This document shows, one piece after another, positions 8,803-17,610 of a DNA stretch of 64,000 nt; the stretch's first letter is position 1, and each line of letters starts with the position of its first letter. Made by a program: the position numbers and the translations under genes. The stretch covers positions 248,105 through 312,104 of the forward strand of contig NZ_KB903243.1 of NCBI RefSeq assembly GCF_000379625.1, written 5' to 3'. The notes below the pieces were generated by a model. The model saw nothing but the letters and a program-made list of their open reading frames with translations. It did not search any database and was not told where the DNA came from. The stretch comes from Actinomycetospora chiangmaiensis DSM 45062 (GTDB lineage Bacteria; Actinomycetota; Actinomycetes; Mycobacteriales; Pseudonocardiaceae).

Positions 8803-9450
8803 TCACGGCGCCAGACGCTCGACCACCCAGTCGCCGCGGGCGGGGTTGAACCGGAACCGCAGCCGGTCGTGGAGCCGGGAGGTGCGGCCCTGCCAGAACT
8901 CGACGTGGGTCGGGAGCAGGCGCCAGCCGCCCCAGTGCGGCGGGGGCGGGACCTCCTCGCCCTCGAAGCGGGCCTCGACCGTCGCGTACATGTCCTCGAG
9001 CGCCTGCCGGTCGCGCACGGTGGCCGACTGCGGCGACGCCCACGCGCCGAGCTGCGAGGTGCGGGGCCGACCACGCCAGTACTCCGCGGTCTCCTCCTTG
9101 CCCAGGAGCTCCACCGACCCGATCACCGTGGCCTGCCGCTGCAGCGCGTACCAGGGGAAGGTCACCGAGGCCTGCCGCGTCTGCCGCAGCTGGTGGGACT
9201 TCTCCGAGGTGTAGTTGGTGAAGAAGGTGACCCCGCGGGCGTCGACGTCCTTCGCGAGCACCGTCCGGCTGGTCACCCGGTACTCGTCGTCGACGGTGGC
9301 CAGCACCATCGCGTTCGGGTCCGGCAGCCCGGCGTCGCGGGCCTGGCCGAGCCACGTCGTGAGCTGCTCGTGCCACGTCGGCGCGAGATCGTTCACCTCG
9401 AGTTCGCCGGCGCGGTAGTCGACACGCAGGTCCGCGATCGGTGCGTTCAC
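8803..9450 (-). CDS. pdxH: Pyridoxamine/pyridoxine 5'-phosphate oxidase
   Basis: 215 aa cytosolic FMN enzyme that oxidises PNP or PMP to pyridoxal 5'-phosphate. The FMN-binding segment RTVLAKDVDARGVTFFTNY (about residues 60-78) and SEKSHQLRQTRQASVTF, and the C-terminal PdxH dimer signature around WGGWRLLPTHVEFWQGRTSR with RLHDRLRF, are complete; length is normal. The GTG at 9450 lies 6 nt after TACCGT and has no ribosome-binding site. It is divergent from serC, whose product needs PLP, so cofactor supply and a PLP enzyme share one 128-nt control region. Confidence 0.93.
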   Translation of the reverse strand: MNAPIADLRVDYRAGELEVNDLAPTWHEQLTTWLGQARDAGLPDPNAMVLATVDDEYRVTSRTVLAKDVDARGVTFFTNYTSEKSHQLRQTRQASVTFPWYALQRQATVIGSVELLGKEETAEYWRGRPRTSQLGAWASPQSATVRDRQALEDMYATVEARFEGEEVPPPPHWGGWRLLPTHVEFWQGRTSRLHDRLRFRFNPARGDWVVERLAP

Positions 9451-9456
9451 GCGGCC

Positions 9457-9462
9457 ACGGTA
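9457..9462 (-). promoter_or_regulatory. -10 box of leaderless pdxH
   Basis: TACCGT on the minus strand, 6 nt upstream of the pdxH GTG, with no Shine-Dalgarno between them. Confidence 0.45.
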
Positions 9463-9494
9463 GGCAGCACCGGCGGCCGGCGGGAACCCCGTGA

Positions 9495-10705
<1,211 letters not shown>

Positions 10706-10706
<1 letters not shown>

Positions 10707-10733
10707 GGAGACGGAGCGCAGCGGAGCTCGACC
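10706..10733 (+). repeat. Dispersed 28-bp repeat, copy A
   Basis: Starts on the last base of the serC stop codon. It shares 26 of 28 bases with copy C (31770-31797) and 25 of 28 with copy B (1350-1377). The core is AGCGGAGCTCGACC. Confidence 0.65.
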
Positions 10734-10829
10734 CGACCAGGGCGAGTCGGTCGGCGCGCCTCCCTCGACCGGGGCAGGCGCTCGCCTAGCGTCGTCGGTG
10801 GACTTGCAGGGCTACCGGGGAGGCCGACC

Positions 10830-11798
10830 ATGCGCGAGCTCCGGGTCGTGGGCCTGGGCGACGACACGTCGACGGTGATCCTCGAGGACCCCATCCGCCA
10901 CGAGCGGTTCACCATCCCCTCCGACGAGCGGCTCCGGGCCGCCGCGCGGGGCGACGTCCGTCGGCTGGGACAGATGGAGATCGAGACGACGTCCCCGCTG
11001 CGGCCGCGCGACATCCAGGCGCGCATCCGCAGCGGCGAGTCGGTCGCCGACGTGGCGTCGGGGGCCGGGGTGCCGGCGGCGCACGTCGAGCGGTTCGCCT
11101 ACCCGGTGCTGCTCGAGCGCGCCCGGGTCGCCGAGATCGCGCGGCGGGGGCACCACGTGCCGGCGGACGGCCCGGCCGACCCGCGCACGCTCGGGGAGAT
11201 GATCGGCACGGTGCTCTCGGGGCGCGGCCAGGACGCCTCGGACGCGACCTGGGACGCCTGGAAGGGGGAGGACGGACGCTGGGTGGTGGCCATGTCGTGG
11301 CGCACCGGGCACTCCGACCACCTCGCCCACTGGACCTACACGCCGGGTGCCTCCGGCGGGGCGGTGCTGCCGAGCGACGAGTCGGCGCGCGACGTCATGG
11401 GACTCGCCCCCGCGCCGGGACCGCGGCGCGCGGACGGCACCGCCGCGCGACCCGTCGTCGGGAACAGCGGGGCGCAGGCGGCGCTGCCGGAGGAGCCGGC
11501 CGAGCCGGCGCACGAGGAGGAGTCGGCGGTCGCGGTCGGCGGCGGTCCGGCCCCGCGGCCCTCCGCCCGGGCGCAGGCGGGGCCCCGGGGCCGCGGCTCG
11601 CGGGGCGTGCCCGATCAGCGCTCCCCCGAGCGACCCCGCCAGGCGCGGCCGCGCGACGCCTCACGCACCGACCCGGGCCGCGACGACGGCGGTGGGGGCG
11701 GCGGGGCGGGTGGGCCGTCGAAGGGCCGCCAGAAGTCGCACCCGATCGTCCCGTCCTGGGAGGACGTGCTGCTCGGGGTCCGCTCACCCCGCGGCTGA
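10830..11798 (+). CDS. sepH: Septation protein SepH
   Basis: 322 aa cytosolic cell-division factor of actinobacteria that promotes FtsZ assembly (known from Streptomyces and mycobacteria). The conserved N-terminal DUF3071 region runs from residue 1 to about 190 and contains a helix-turn-helix-like stretch RSGESVADVASGAGVPAAHV (about 70-90). A low-complexity Arg/Pro/Gly linker follows. The conserved C-terminal motif KSHPIVPSWEDVLLGVRS is present. ATG start with GGGGAGG seven nt upstream. It lies downstream of serC as in mycobacteria, and its end overlaps the convergent DUF2537 gene by 15 nt. Confidence 0.92.
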   Translation: MRELRVVGLGDDTSTVILEDPIRHERFTIPSDERLRAAARGDVRRLGQMEIETTSPLRPRDIQARIRSGESVADVASGAGVPAAHVERFAYPVLLERARVAEIARRGHHVPADGPADPRTLGEMIGTVLSGRGQDASDATWDAWKGEDGRWVVAMSWRTGHSDHLAHWTYTPGASGGAVLPSDESARDVMGLAPAPGPRRADGTAARPVVGNSGAQAALPEEPAEPAHEEESAVAVGGGPAPRPSARAQAGPRGRGSRGVPDQRSPERPRQARPRDASRTDPGRDDGGGGGGAGGPSKGRQKSHPIVPSWEDVLLGVRSPRG

Positions 11799-12452
11799 CG
11801 CCGCGACCAGCAGGGGCACCACCGCGAGCCCCATCCCGGTGAACGCCCCCCACACCGCCCACCGCCAGGTGGGGACGGTGCGGTTGAGCCACAGCGCGGG
11901 CACGAGGCCCGCGACGACCACGAGATCGATCAGGACGCCGAACCACCCCAGCCCGGCGACCAACGGCAGCGCGAGCGTGAGGTTCGCCGCCAGCACGAGG
12001 CCCGCCACGATCGCCGCGAGGGTCAGCCCGGTCGCCCACGGGGTGGGCTCGGTGAAGACGGTCGAGACGGTGCCGGGCGCGCGCCGGCCCCGCCGCCGGG
12101 TCGGGAGCGGCACTGCTGGCACGCGCGGCGCGGTCGTCACCGCCCGCAGCGGGATGCGCAGCCCGGTGACGGGGTCGCGGTAGTCCACGGGGCGCCGCAG
12201 CACGACCGACACGCGCGCCGCGAGGTGCCGCCCGGTCCGGCTCACCCGGACCCCCTCGGTCGACCGCGGCCCGGTGCCCGACCGCTCCCACGCATCGGCG
12301 GCCCGCGCCCAGTCGTCGAGCTCGGCGACGACCTCGGCCGGCAGGTCCGCGCCCGGCGCGTAGTGGCCCCAGCCCTCGTCGACGGCCCCGCCCACGGGGT
12401 GGCCGCCGACCAGGGCGCGCCCGCGACGGGCCCCGACCTCCAGCACCGTCAC
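11784..12452 (-). CDS. DUF2537 membrane protein
   Basis: 222 aa. The N-terminal 130 residues are soluble (V-x-RTGRHLAARVSVVLRR region), and three to four hydrophobic helices follow between about 135 and 220. This is the DUF2537 family, whose member also neighbours sepH and a SpoU methyltransferase in mycobacteria; no function is known. The GTG start has GGGGA at a suitable distance. It lies 28 nt downstream of the methyltransferase gene on the same strand, so the two are likely co-transcribed. Confidence 0.8.
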   Translation of the reverse strand: MTVLEVGARRGRALVGGHPVGGAVDEGWGHYAPGADLPAEVVAELDDWARAADAWERSGTGPRSTEGVRVSRTGRHLAARVSVVLRRPVDYRDPVTGLRIPLRAVTTAPRVPAVPLPTRRRGRRAPGTVSTVFTEPTPWATGLTLAAIVAGLVLAANLTLALPLVAGLGWFGVLIDLVVVAGLVPALWLNRTVPTWRWAVWGAFTGMGLAVVPLLVAASAAG

Positions 12453-12480
12453 CGGGTCCCCGTCGCTGCGCTCGCCCGGA

Positions 12481-13299
12481 TCACGCCACGACCGCGCTGC
12501 CGACGGCGTGGAAGGCGACCGCCCCCGCCGTCGCGACGTTGAGGGAGTCGACGCCGGGCACCATCGGGATCCGCACCCGGTGGTCGGCGAGGGCGAGGGC
12601 CTCGTCGGACAGCCCCGGCCCCTCGGCGCCGAGCAGCAGGGCGACGCGCTCCCGGTCGGCGAGCCCGCCGGGTGGGACGTCCCCGGCGGGCGTGAGCGCG
12701 CCCAGGACGAAGCCGTGGGCGCGCAGCGCCGCCGTCAGCTCCGGCCAGGTCCCCGCCACGAACGGCACCCGCAGCACGTGACCCATCGAGACGCGGACGC
12801 TGCGCCGGTAGAGCGGGTCCGCGCAGCCCGGGGCGAGCAGCACCGCGTCGACCCCCAGCGCCGCGGCGTTGCGGAACAGCGAACCGAGGTTCTCGTGGTC
12901 GTTGACACCCTCCAGCACGGCGACCCGCGTCGCGGCGGCGAGCAGGGCGTCCAGGTCGGGGGCCGGGGCACGGTCGGCGCTGGCCAGGACACCGCGGTTG
13001 AGGTGGAACCCGACGACGTGGGCCATGGTGTCGGCGTCGGCGACGAAGGCCGTGACGTCGAGCGGGTCGAGCTCGGGGGCCAGCTCCTCGATGCGGCGGG
13101 GCACGCCGAGCAGGGCCCGCGGCGGGTACGGCGAGGCGAGCAGACGGCGCACCACGACGGTGCCCTCGGCCAGCACCAGGCCCCGTCCCCCGGGCCGGTC
13201 GGGGCGGCGGTCGGCGCGCGAGAGGTCGCGGAAGTCGTCGAGCAGGGGCGCGGGTGTGTCGGGGTCCCCCGCTCCGTCGAGCTCCACGATCCGTGCCAC
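12481..13299 (-). CDS. SpoU-family RNA 2'-O-methyltransferase
   Basis: 272 aa SPOUT-class enzyme that transfers methyl from SAM to a ribose 2'-OH in rRNA or tRNA. An N-terminal substrate-binding domain (residues 1-105) precedes the trefoil knot with the three SpoU motifs: NDHENLGSLFRNAAALG (about 120-136), LLGAEGPGLS (about 222) and IPMVPGVDSLNVATAGAVA (about 240). The catalytic Arg (in LFRN) and the motif 3 Asn are present. The exact RNA target is unknown. GTG start at 13299 has AACGAT six nt upstream; longer frames lose coding character. Confidence 0.85.
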   Translation of the reverse strand: MARIVELDGAGDPDTPAPLLDDFRDLSRADRRPDRPGGRGLVLAEGTVVVRRLLASPYPPRALLGVPRRIEELAPELDPLDVTAFVADADTMAHVVGFHLNRGVLASADRAPAPDLDALLAAATRVAVLEGVNDHENLGSLFRNAAALGVDAVLLAPGCADPLYRRSVRVSMGHVLRVPFVAGTWPELTAALRAHGFVLGALTPAGDVPPGGLADRERVALLLGAEGPGLSDEALALADHRVRIPMVPGVDSLNVATAGAVAFHAVGSAVVA

Positions 13300-13444
13300 G
13301 CCCGCATCGTTCCAGACCTGATCTCCGGTGGCGGGAACCCTCGGGTGTGCCGCCCGGGGGCACGGGGCATGCGGGTGGGTGGGGCACGGCGCGCGGCGCT
13401 CGGCCCTGACGGCACGGTCCGCGGCTGACAGGATGGGGTGGGCC

Positions 13445-13467
13445 GGGAGGCGCAGCGGGACTCGACC
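13445..13467 (+). repeat. Dispersed repeat, shortened copy D
   Basis: Matches the 28-bp repeat (copies A-C) after a 5-bp internal deletion, with two further mismatches. It lies in the gap between the SpoU and bifunctional nuclease genes, near the nuclease promoter region. Confidence 0.4.
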
Positions 13468-13507
13468 GAGGACCGCAGAGCGCCCCCCGGATACGGGAGG
13501 CGACAAC

Positions 13508-14056
13508 GTGAGCGAGATGCGGGTGGTCGGCGTCCTCGCCGTCGACGACGCGGCGCAGCAGACGGCGTCGGACGCCAACCGGCATCCGGTGGTGCTCCTG
13601 CAGGAGACGACGGGCAAGCGGTGCCTGCAGATCTGGATCGGCCTGGCGGAGGCCGAGGCGATCGCCCTCGAGCAGCAGGGCCGGTTGCCGGAACGGCCGC
13701 TGACGCACGTCCTGATCGCCGACGTCGTGTCGGCGCTCGGGCGCACCCTCGAGCGGATCGAGATCACCGAGGTGCGCGGCGGCACGTTCTACGCCGACCT
13801 GGTCTTCGACCGCGGTCTCCGGGTCTCCGCCCGCCCCAGCGACTCCATCGCGATCGCCCTGCACGTCGACGTCCCGATCCACGCCACGGAGGCGGTGCTC
13901 GTCGAGGCCGGCGTGCTGGTCGACGACGACGAGTCGGACGCCGCGGCGGGCGAGGAGGGCGACGGCGGGTCCGGGGTGCCGGACGAGGAGGAGGTCGACC
14001 GCTTCCGGGCCTTCCTGGACAACGTCTCCCCGGAGGACTTCGGTCGCGGTTCGTGA
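13508..14056 (+). CDS. Bifunctional nuclease family protein (DUF151)
   Basis: 182 aa cytosolic protein. Residues about 3-135 form the DUF151 domain (KRCLQIWIGLAEAEAIALEQQ, later RPSDSIAIALHVDVPI), which in characterised relatives carries DNase/RNase activity. A short acidic tail with an EEEVDRFRAFLDNVSPEDF helix follows. GTG start at 13508 has GGGAGG with 7-nt spacing; an internal ATG at 13517 is a weaker choice. It is transcribed divergently from the SpoU gene. The physiological substrate is unknown. Confidence 0.85.
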   Translation: MSEMRVVGVLAVDDAAQQTASDANRHPVVLLQETTGKRCLQIWIGLAEAEAIALEQQGRLPERPLTHVLIADVVSALGRTLERIEITEVRGGTFYADLVFDRGLRVSARPSDSIAIALHVDVPIHATEAVLVEAGVLVDDDESDAAAGEEGDGGSGVPDEEEVDRFRAFLDNVSPEDFGRGS

Positions 14057-14172
14057 CGGTCCCGAGGTCGGCCCCGACGCGACGGACTGCTCACACCCGA
14101 TGCATCGCCTGCTGCGACCACCGCATCTGCATGTGCGCCGAGCGGACGCGAGTTATGGCGTATCTCCGCTGA
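14053..14172 (+). CDS. Possible Cys-rich short ORF (putative leader)
   Basis: A GTG that overlaps the TGA of the DUF151 gene opens a 39-codon frame with five Cys within 12 residues (RCIACCDHRICMC, codons at 14101-14136). It stops 252 nt before a GCS2-type ligase gene. Poly-Cys short ORFs act as cysteine sensors upstream of sulfur genes in mycobacteria; by analogy this could be one, but codon use is ordinary and chance is not excluded. No ribosome-binding site was seen, so translation would rely on coupling. Confidence 0.25.
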   Translation: MTVPRSAPTRRTAHTRCIACCDHRICMCAERTRVMAYLR

Positions 14173-14424
14173 ACGGACGCTATGACGAGGCGAACGGTGG
14201 TCGCCCCTGGTGCGTGACACCCGGCTGTGTCACCGTGATCCGGGTCGTCGGGGGAGAAGAGCACCGTCCGACCCTGCCGGACTCCGCGGGCAGGGACGGG
14301 CCGAGAGAGGGAGCCGGGCACTGATGGGGCCGACCGCCGTACCGACCGTCCCGGCGCACTCCCGTACCCGTCTCGGCAGCCCACCGCGGTGCCGTCCCTC
14401 GGCGGGAGGCGGGATCCGACTCTG
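14057..14424. other. 368-nt gap before the GCS2 ligase
   Basis: Holds the possible Cys-rich ORF, an inverted repeat GTGACA/TGTCAC (14213-14232), and two related segments around GCGGACGC...TATGGCG (14140-14160) and AACGGACGC...TATGACG (14172-14188). No conserved RNA structure or other gene was recognised. Confidence 0.4.
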
Positions 14425-15909
14425 ATGGGTCGGGTCGTCTCACGTACCGCCCTGTCCGACCGCGACGAGTACCGCAGCAAGGTCCACCGCTGCCTCGACG
14501 CCCTGCGCCGCATGGTCGCCGAGGGCCGCTTCGCCGCCGACGAGCTGCGCACCGGTGTCGAGCTCGAGCTGGCCCTGGTCGACGACGGCATGCGCCCGGC
14601 GATGCTCAACCACGCGGTGCTCGACCGGTCGGCCTCCGACCTGCTGACCACCGAGCTGGGCCGCTGGAACCTCGAGATCAACCTGCCGCCCCGGACGCTG
14701 CCGGGGACCTCGGCCTGCGACCTCGAGGACGACGTCGTCGCCTCCATCGGGTGCGCCCGCCGCTCGGCGGCCGTCGTCGGGGCCACCCCGGTGACGATCG
14801 GCATCCTCCCGACGCTGCGTCCCGAGCACCTCGACTCCGACCAGCTCACCGACGATCCGCGCTACGACCTGCTCAACCGGCAGATGGTCGGCGCCCGCGG
14901 CGAGCCCTTCCACCTCGACATCGCCGCCCCCCGCAGCGGCGATCCCGAGCACCTCGTCCTCGACGTCGACTCGATCGCCCCCGAGGCGGCGTGCACCTCG
15001 CTGCAGCTGCACCTGCAGCTCACCCCGGAGACCTTCCCGGCGCACTGGAACGCCGCACAGGCGATCGCCGGCGTGCAGGTCGCCCTGGCGGCCAACTCCC
15101 CGTTCCTGCTGGGGCACCGGCTGTGGGCCGAGACCCGGGTGCCGCTGTTCGAGCAGTCGGTGGACGTGCGTCCGGTGGAGCTGCGCAACCAGGGGGTGCG
15201 GCCGCGGGTGTGGTTCGGCGACCGCTGGGCCTCCTCGGTGACCACCCTGTTCGAGGAGAACGTCCGCTACTTCCCCGCCCTGCTGCCCCTGGTCGACGAC
15301 GAGGACCCCCTCGCCGTGCTCGACGACGGGTGCGCCCCGCAGCTCCACGAGCTGCGGCTGCACTCCGGCACGGTGTGGCGCTGGAACCGGCCGGTCTACG
15401 ACGTCGCCGACGGGGTGGCCCACCTGCGCCTCGAGAACCGGGTCCTCCCCGCGGGGCCGACGGCCGTCGACGCCGTCGCCAACGCCCTGTTCTTCTACGG
15501 CCTGGTCCGGGCGCTCGTGGCGAGCGAGCACCCGCCGTGGACGGCGATGACGTTCGCCGCGGCGCACGAGAACTTCGTCGCGGGCGCGCAGCACGGCCTG
15601 GACGCGGAGCTGTTCTGGCCGGGTGCGGGCACGGTGCCGGTCGACCGGCTCGTGCTCGACACGCTGCTGCCGCTCGCCCGGTCCGGACTCGTGGCGTGGG
15701 ACGTCGACCCGGCGGTCGCCGACCGCTACCTCGCCGTCATCGAGGCCCGCTGCCGCACGGGGTGCACGGGTGCCTCCTGGCAGACCTCGATGGTCCACGC
15801 GCTGGAGAAGGACGGCTGCTCCCGGCCGACCGCGATGGAGCGGATGCTCGAGCGCTACGTGTCGAACATGTCCGAGAACATCCCGGTCCACGCCTGGCCG
15901 CTGATGTAG
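14425..15909 (+). CDS. Glutamate-cysteine ligase family (GCS2) protein
   Basis: 494 aa cytosolic ATP-dependent carboxylate-amine ligase family (GCS2, EgtA/YbdK-like). Typical elements are TGVELELALVDDG (about residues 45-57), a Glu cluster binding Mg-ATP, NLEINLPPRTL (about 84), ACTSLQLHLQL (about 190) and RLENRVLPAGPTAVD (about 340), where Arg and Glu line the active site. Members make gamma-glutamyl or other amide bonds; the true substrates here are unknown, and EgtA-like ergothioneine synthesis is only one option. The ATG at 14425 is preferred because conserved sequence begins there. It converges on an MFS gene with a 10-nt gap. Confidence 0.8.
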   Translation: MGRVVSRTALSDRDEYRSKVHRCLDALRRMVAEGRFAADELRTGVELELALVDDGMRPAMLNHAVLDRSASDLLTTELGRWNLEINLPPRTLPGTSACDLEDDVVASIGCARRSAAVVGATPVTIGILPTLRPEHLDSDQLTDDPRYDLLNRQMVGARGEPFHLDIAAPRSGDPEHLVLDVDSIAPEAACTSLQLHLQLTPETFPAHWNAAQAIAGVQVALAANSPFLLGHRLWAETRVPLFEQSVDVRPVELRNQGVRPRVWFGDRWASSVTTLFEENVRYFPALLPLVDDEDPLAVLDDGCAPQLHELRLHSGTVWRWNRPVYDVADGVAHLRLENRVLPAGPTAVDAVANALFFYGLVRALVASEHPPWTAMTFAAAHENFVAGAQHGLDAELFWPGAGTVPVDRLVLDTLLPLARSGLVAWDVDPAVADRYLAVIEARCRTGCTGASWQTSMVHALEKDGCSRPTAMERMLERYVSNMSENIPVHAWPLM

Positions 15910-15919
15910 CGCGCGTCCC

Positions 15920-17161
15920 TCAGGCGGGCGCCGCCACCGTCCGGGCGCGGCGGGCCTGCCAGGCCACCACGCCCGCGGCGACGACGACGGTGGCCATGGT
16001 GAGCACGCCGCCCACCACCAGCGGGGCGCGCCCACCCCAGGCGTCGGCCATCCAGCCCAGCACCGGGCCCCCGAGCGGAGTGCCGCCGAGCAGGACCAGC
16101 ACGTAGAGGCCCATCACCCGCCCGCGCATCGACTCCGAGACGCCGAGCTGCACGGCCGCGTTGGCCGCCGTCGTGAAGACCAACTGGCCGAGGCCGGTCG
16201 GGACCAGGAGCAGGGCGGTCAGCGCGTAGGTGGGCATGACCCCGGTGAACAGCTCGGCCACGCCGAAGAAGAGGCCGGCGACGAGCACCGTGCGGATGCG
16301 CGGCCGGCCGACCCGTCGCGCGGCCACGAAGGTGCCGAGCAGGCAGCCGACGGCGAGCGCGGAGGTCAGCAGGCCGTAGGACTCGGCCCCCCGGTCGAAC
16401 ACGAGCCGCGCGGTGATCGCGAGGGTCATGAAGAAGTTGATGCCGAAGGTCGACACGAAGAAGACCACGGTCAGCAGCAGCATCAGGTCGGGACGCCGCC
16501 GGACCTCGCGCAGTCCGTCCCGGATCGCACCCTTCGCCCGGCCGACGCGCTCGTAGGCGAACATCTCGGCAGGCCGCATGAGGGCCAGGCCGGTGAGGAC
16601 CGCCGCGAAGGTCGCGAAGTTGACGAGGAACACCCAGCCGGTGCCCACCGCCGCGATCATGAGGCCCGCGATGGCCGGGCCGACGATCCGCGCGGTGTTG
16701 AACGTCATCGAGTTCAGCGCGACCGCGTTCTGCAGCGACCCCGGGCCCACCATCTCGCCCGCGAAGGACTGCCGCACCGGGGCGTCGACCGCCGAGAAGC
16801 AGCCGTTGAGGAAGCACAGGAGGTAGACGATGCCGAGCGTCGCCGTGCCGGTGACGTCGAGCACGCCCAGGACGAGCGCACAGAGGCCCATGCCGACCTG
16901 CAGCCCCATCAGCACCCGGCGCTTGTCGTACCGGTCGGCGACGGCGCCGCCGGCGAGGGAGAGCAGCAGGGTGGGCCCGAACTGCAGGGCCGCGGCGACC
17001 CCGAGCGCGACCGGGCTGCCGCCGGAGAGGTTGAGGACGAGCCAGTCCTGCGCGACCCGCTGCATCCAGGTCCCGACGAGCGAGACCACCTGGCCGGAGG
17101 CGAAGAGCCGGTAGTTGCGGATGCGCAGCGACGCGAACATGGTCGCCGACTCCGCCGTCAC
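15920..17161 (-). CDS. MFS transporter (EntS-like family)
   Basis: 413 aa, 12 predicted helices. GGAVADRYDKRRVLM (about residues 68-82) is the loop 2-3 motif, and DAPVRQSFAGEMVGP near 135 is typical of the MFS_3 exporters. It resembles the other MFS gene in this window (6895-8199) in length and motifs, so the two are probably paralogues. Substrate unknown. The GTG start lies 8 nt after TAGGCT, compatible with a leaderless transcript; an ATG eight codons in is an alternative. It is preceded 47 nt upstream by dodecin on the same strand. Confidence 0.85.
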   Translation of the reverse strand: MTAESATMFASLRIRNYRLFASGQVVSLVGTWMQRVAQDWLVLNLSGGSPVALGVAAALQFGPTLLLSLAGGAVADRYDKRRVLMGLQVGMGLCALVLGVLDVTGTATLGIVYLLCFLNGCFSAVDAPVRQSFAGEMVGPGSLQNAVALNSMTFNTARIVGPAIAGLMIAAVGTGWVFLVNFATFAAVLTGLALMRPAEMFAYERVGRAKGAIRDGLREVRRRPDLMLLLTVVFFVSTFGINFFMTLAITARLVFDRGAESYGLLTSALAVGCLLGTFVAARRVGRPRIRTVLVAGLFFGVAELFTGVMPTYALTALLLVPTGLGQLVFTTAANAAVQLGVSESMRGRVMGLYVLVLLGGTPLGGPVLGWMADAWGGRAPLVVGGVLTMATVVVAAGVVAWQARRARTVAAPA

Positions 17162-17208
17162 GATTCTTGAGCCTACCTAACGACTTCGCCTCCGGTCGGT
17201 GAGAAGGA

Positions 17209-17424
17209 CTACTTGGTGTCCTCCAGCGCGAACCCGACCTTGATGGTGACCTGGAAGTGCGCGACGTCGCCGTCCTGCACGTGCCCGCGGATCTCGCTGA
17301 CCTCGAACCAGCCGATCTCGCGCAGCGTCTGCGACGCCCGCTTGATCGCGCCCTTGATCGCGTCGTCGACGCTGACCTCGGAGGTGCCGACGATCTCGGT
17401 CTTGGAGTAGATGTTGTCCGCCAC
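17209..17424 (-). CDS. Dodecin-family flavin-binding protein
   Basis: 71 aa. Dodecins form hollow cytosolic dodecamers that store FMN or riboflavin-type compounds, protecting against photo-damage. The sequence shows the compact beta-alpha-beta-beta pattern IYSKTEIVGTSEVSVDDAI, then TLREIGWFEVSEIRGHVQDG with the conserved Trp that stacks on flavin, and FQVTIKVGFALE at the end. Length is exactly typical. The GTG start has AAGGAG five nt upstream. Confidence 0.92.
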   Translation of the reverse strand: MADNIYSKTEIVGTSEVSVDDAIKGAIKRASQTLREIGWFEVSEIRGHVQDGDVAHFQVTIKVGFALEDTK

Positions 17425-17610
17425 GGGGCTCCTTCGTCCGACGGGGTGACTGCCGGGTCACGGGAGGTTCCGTGCCCGCCTGGTGAACCCGTACCCGTTC
17501 TCGTCCGGACACCCACGTGACGCGCACCCGGGCGCGGGACCACGCACGGCGGACACACCGCCCACCGGGGATGCTGTCGCCGGCGACACGCGAACGACGT
17601 GGAGGACACC

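Noticed and set aside
17162-17180. IdeR/iron-box-like TTAGGTAGGCT upstream of an MFS exporter
   Set aside because: Only the left half fits, with one base missing. TAGGCT is better explained as a -10 box 8 nt from the start codon.
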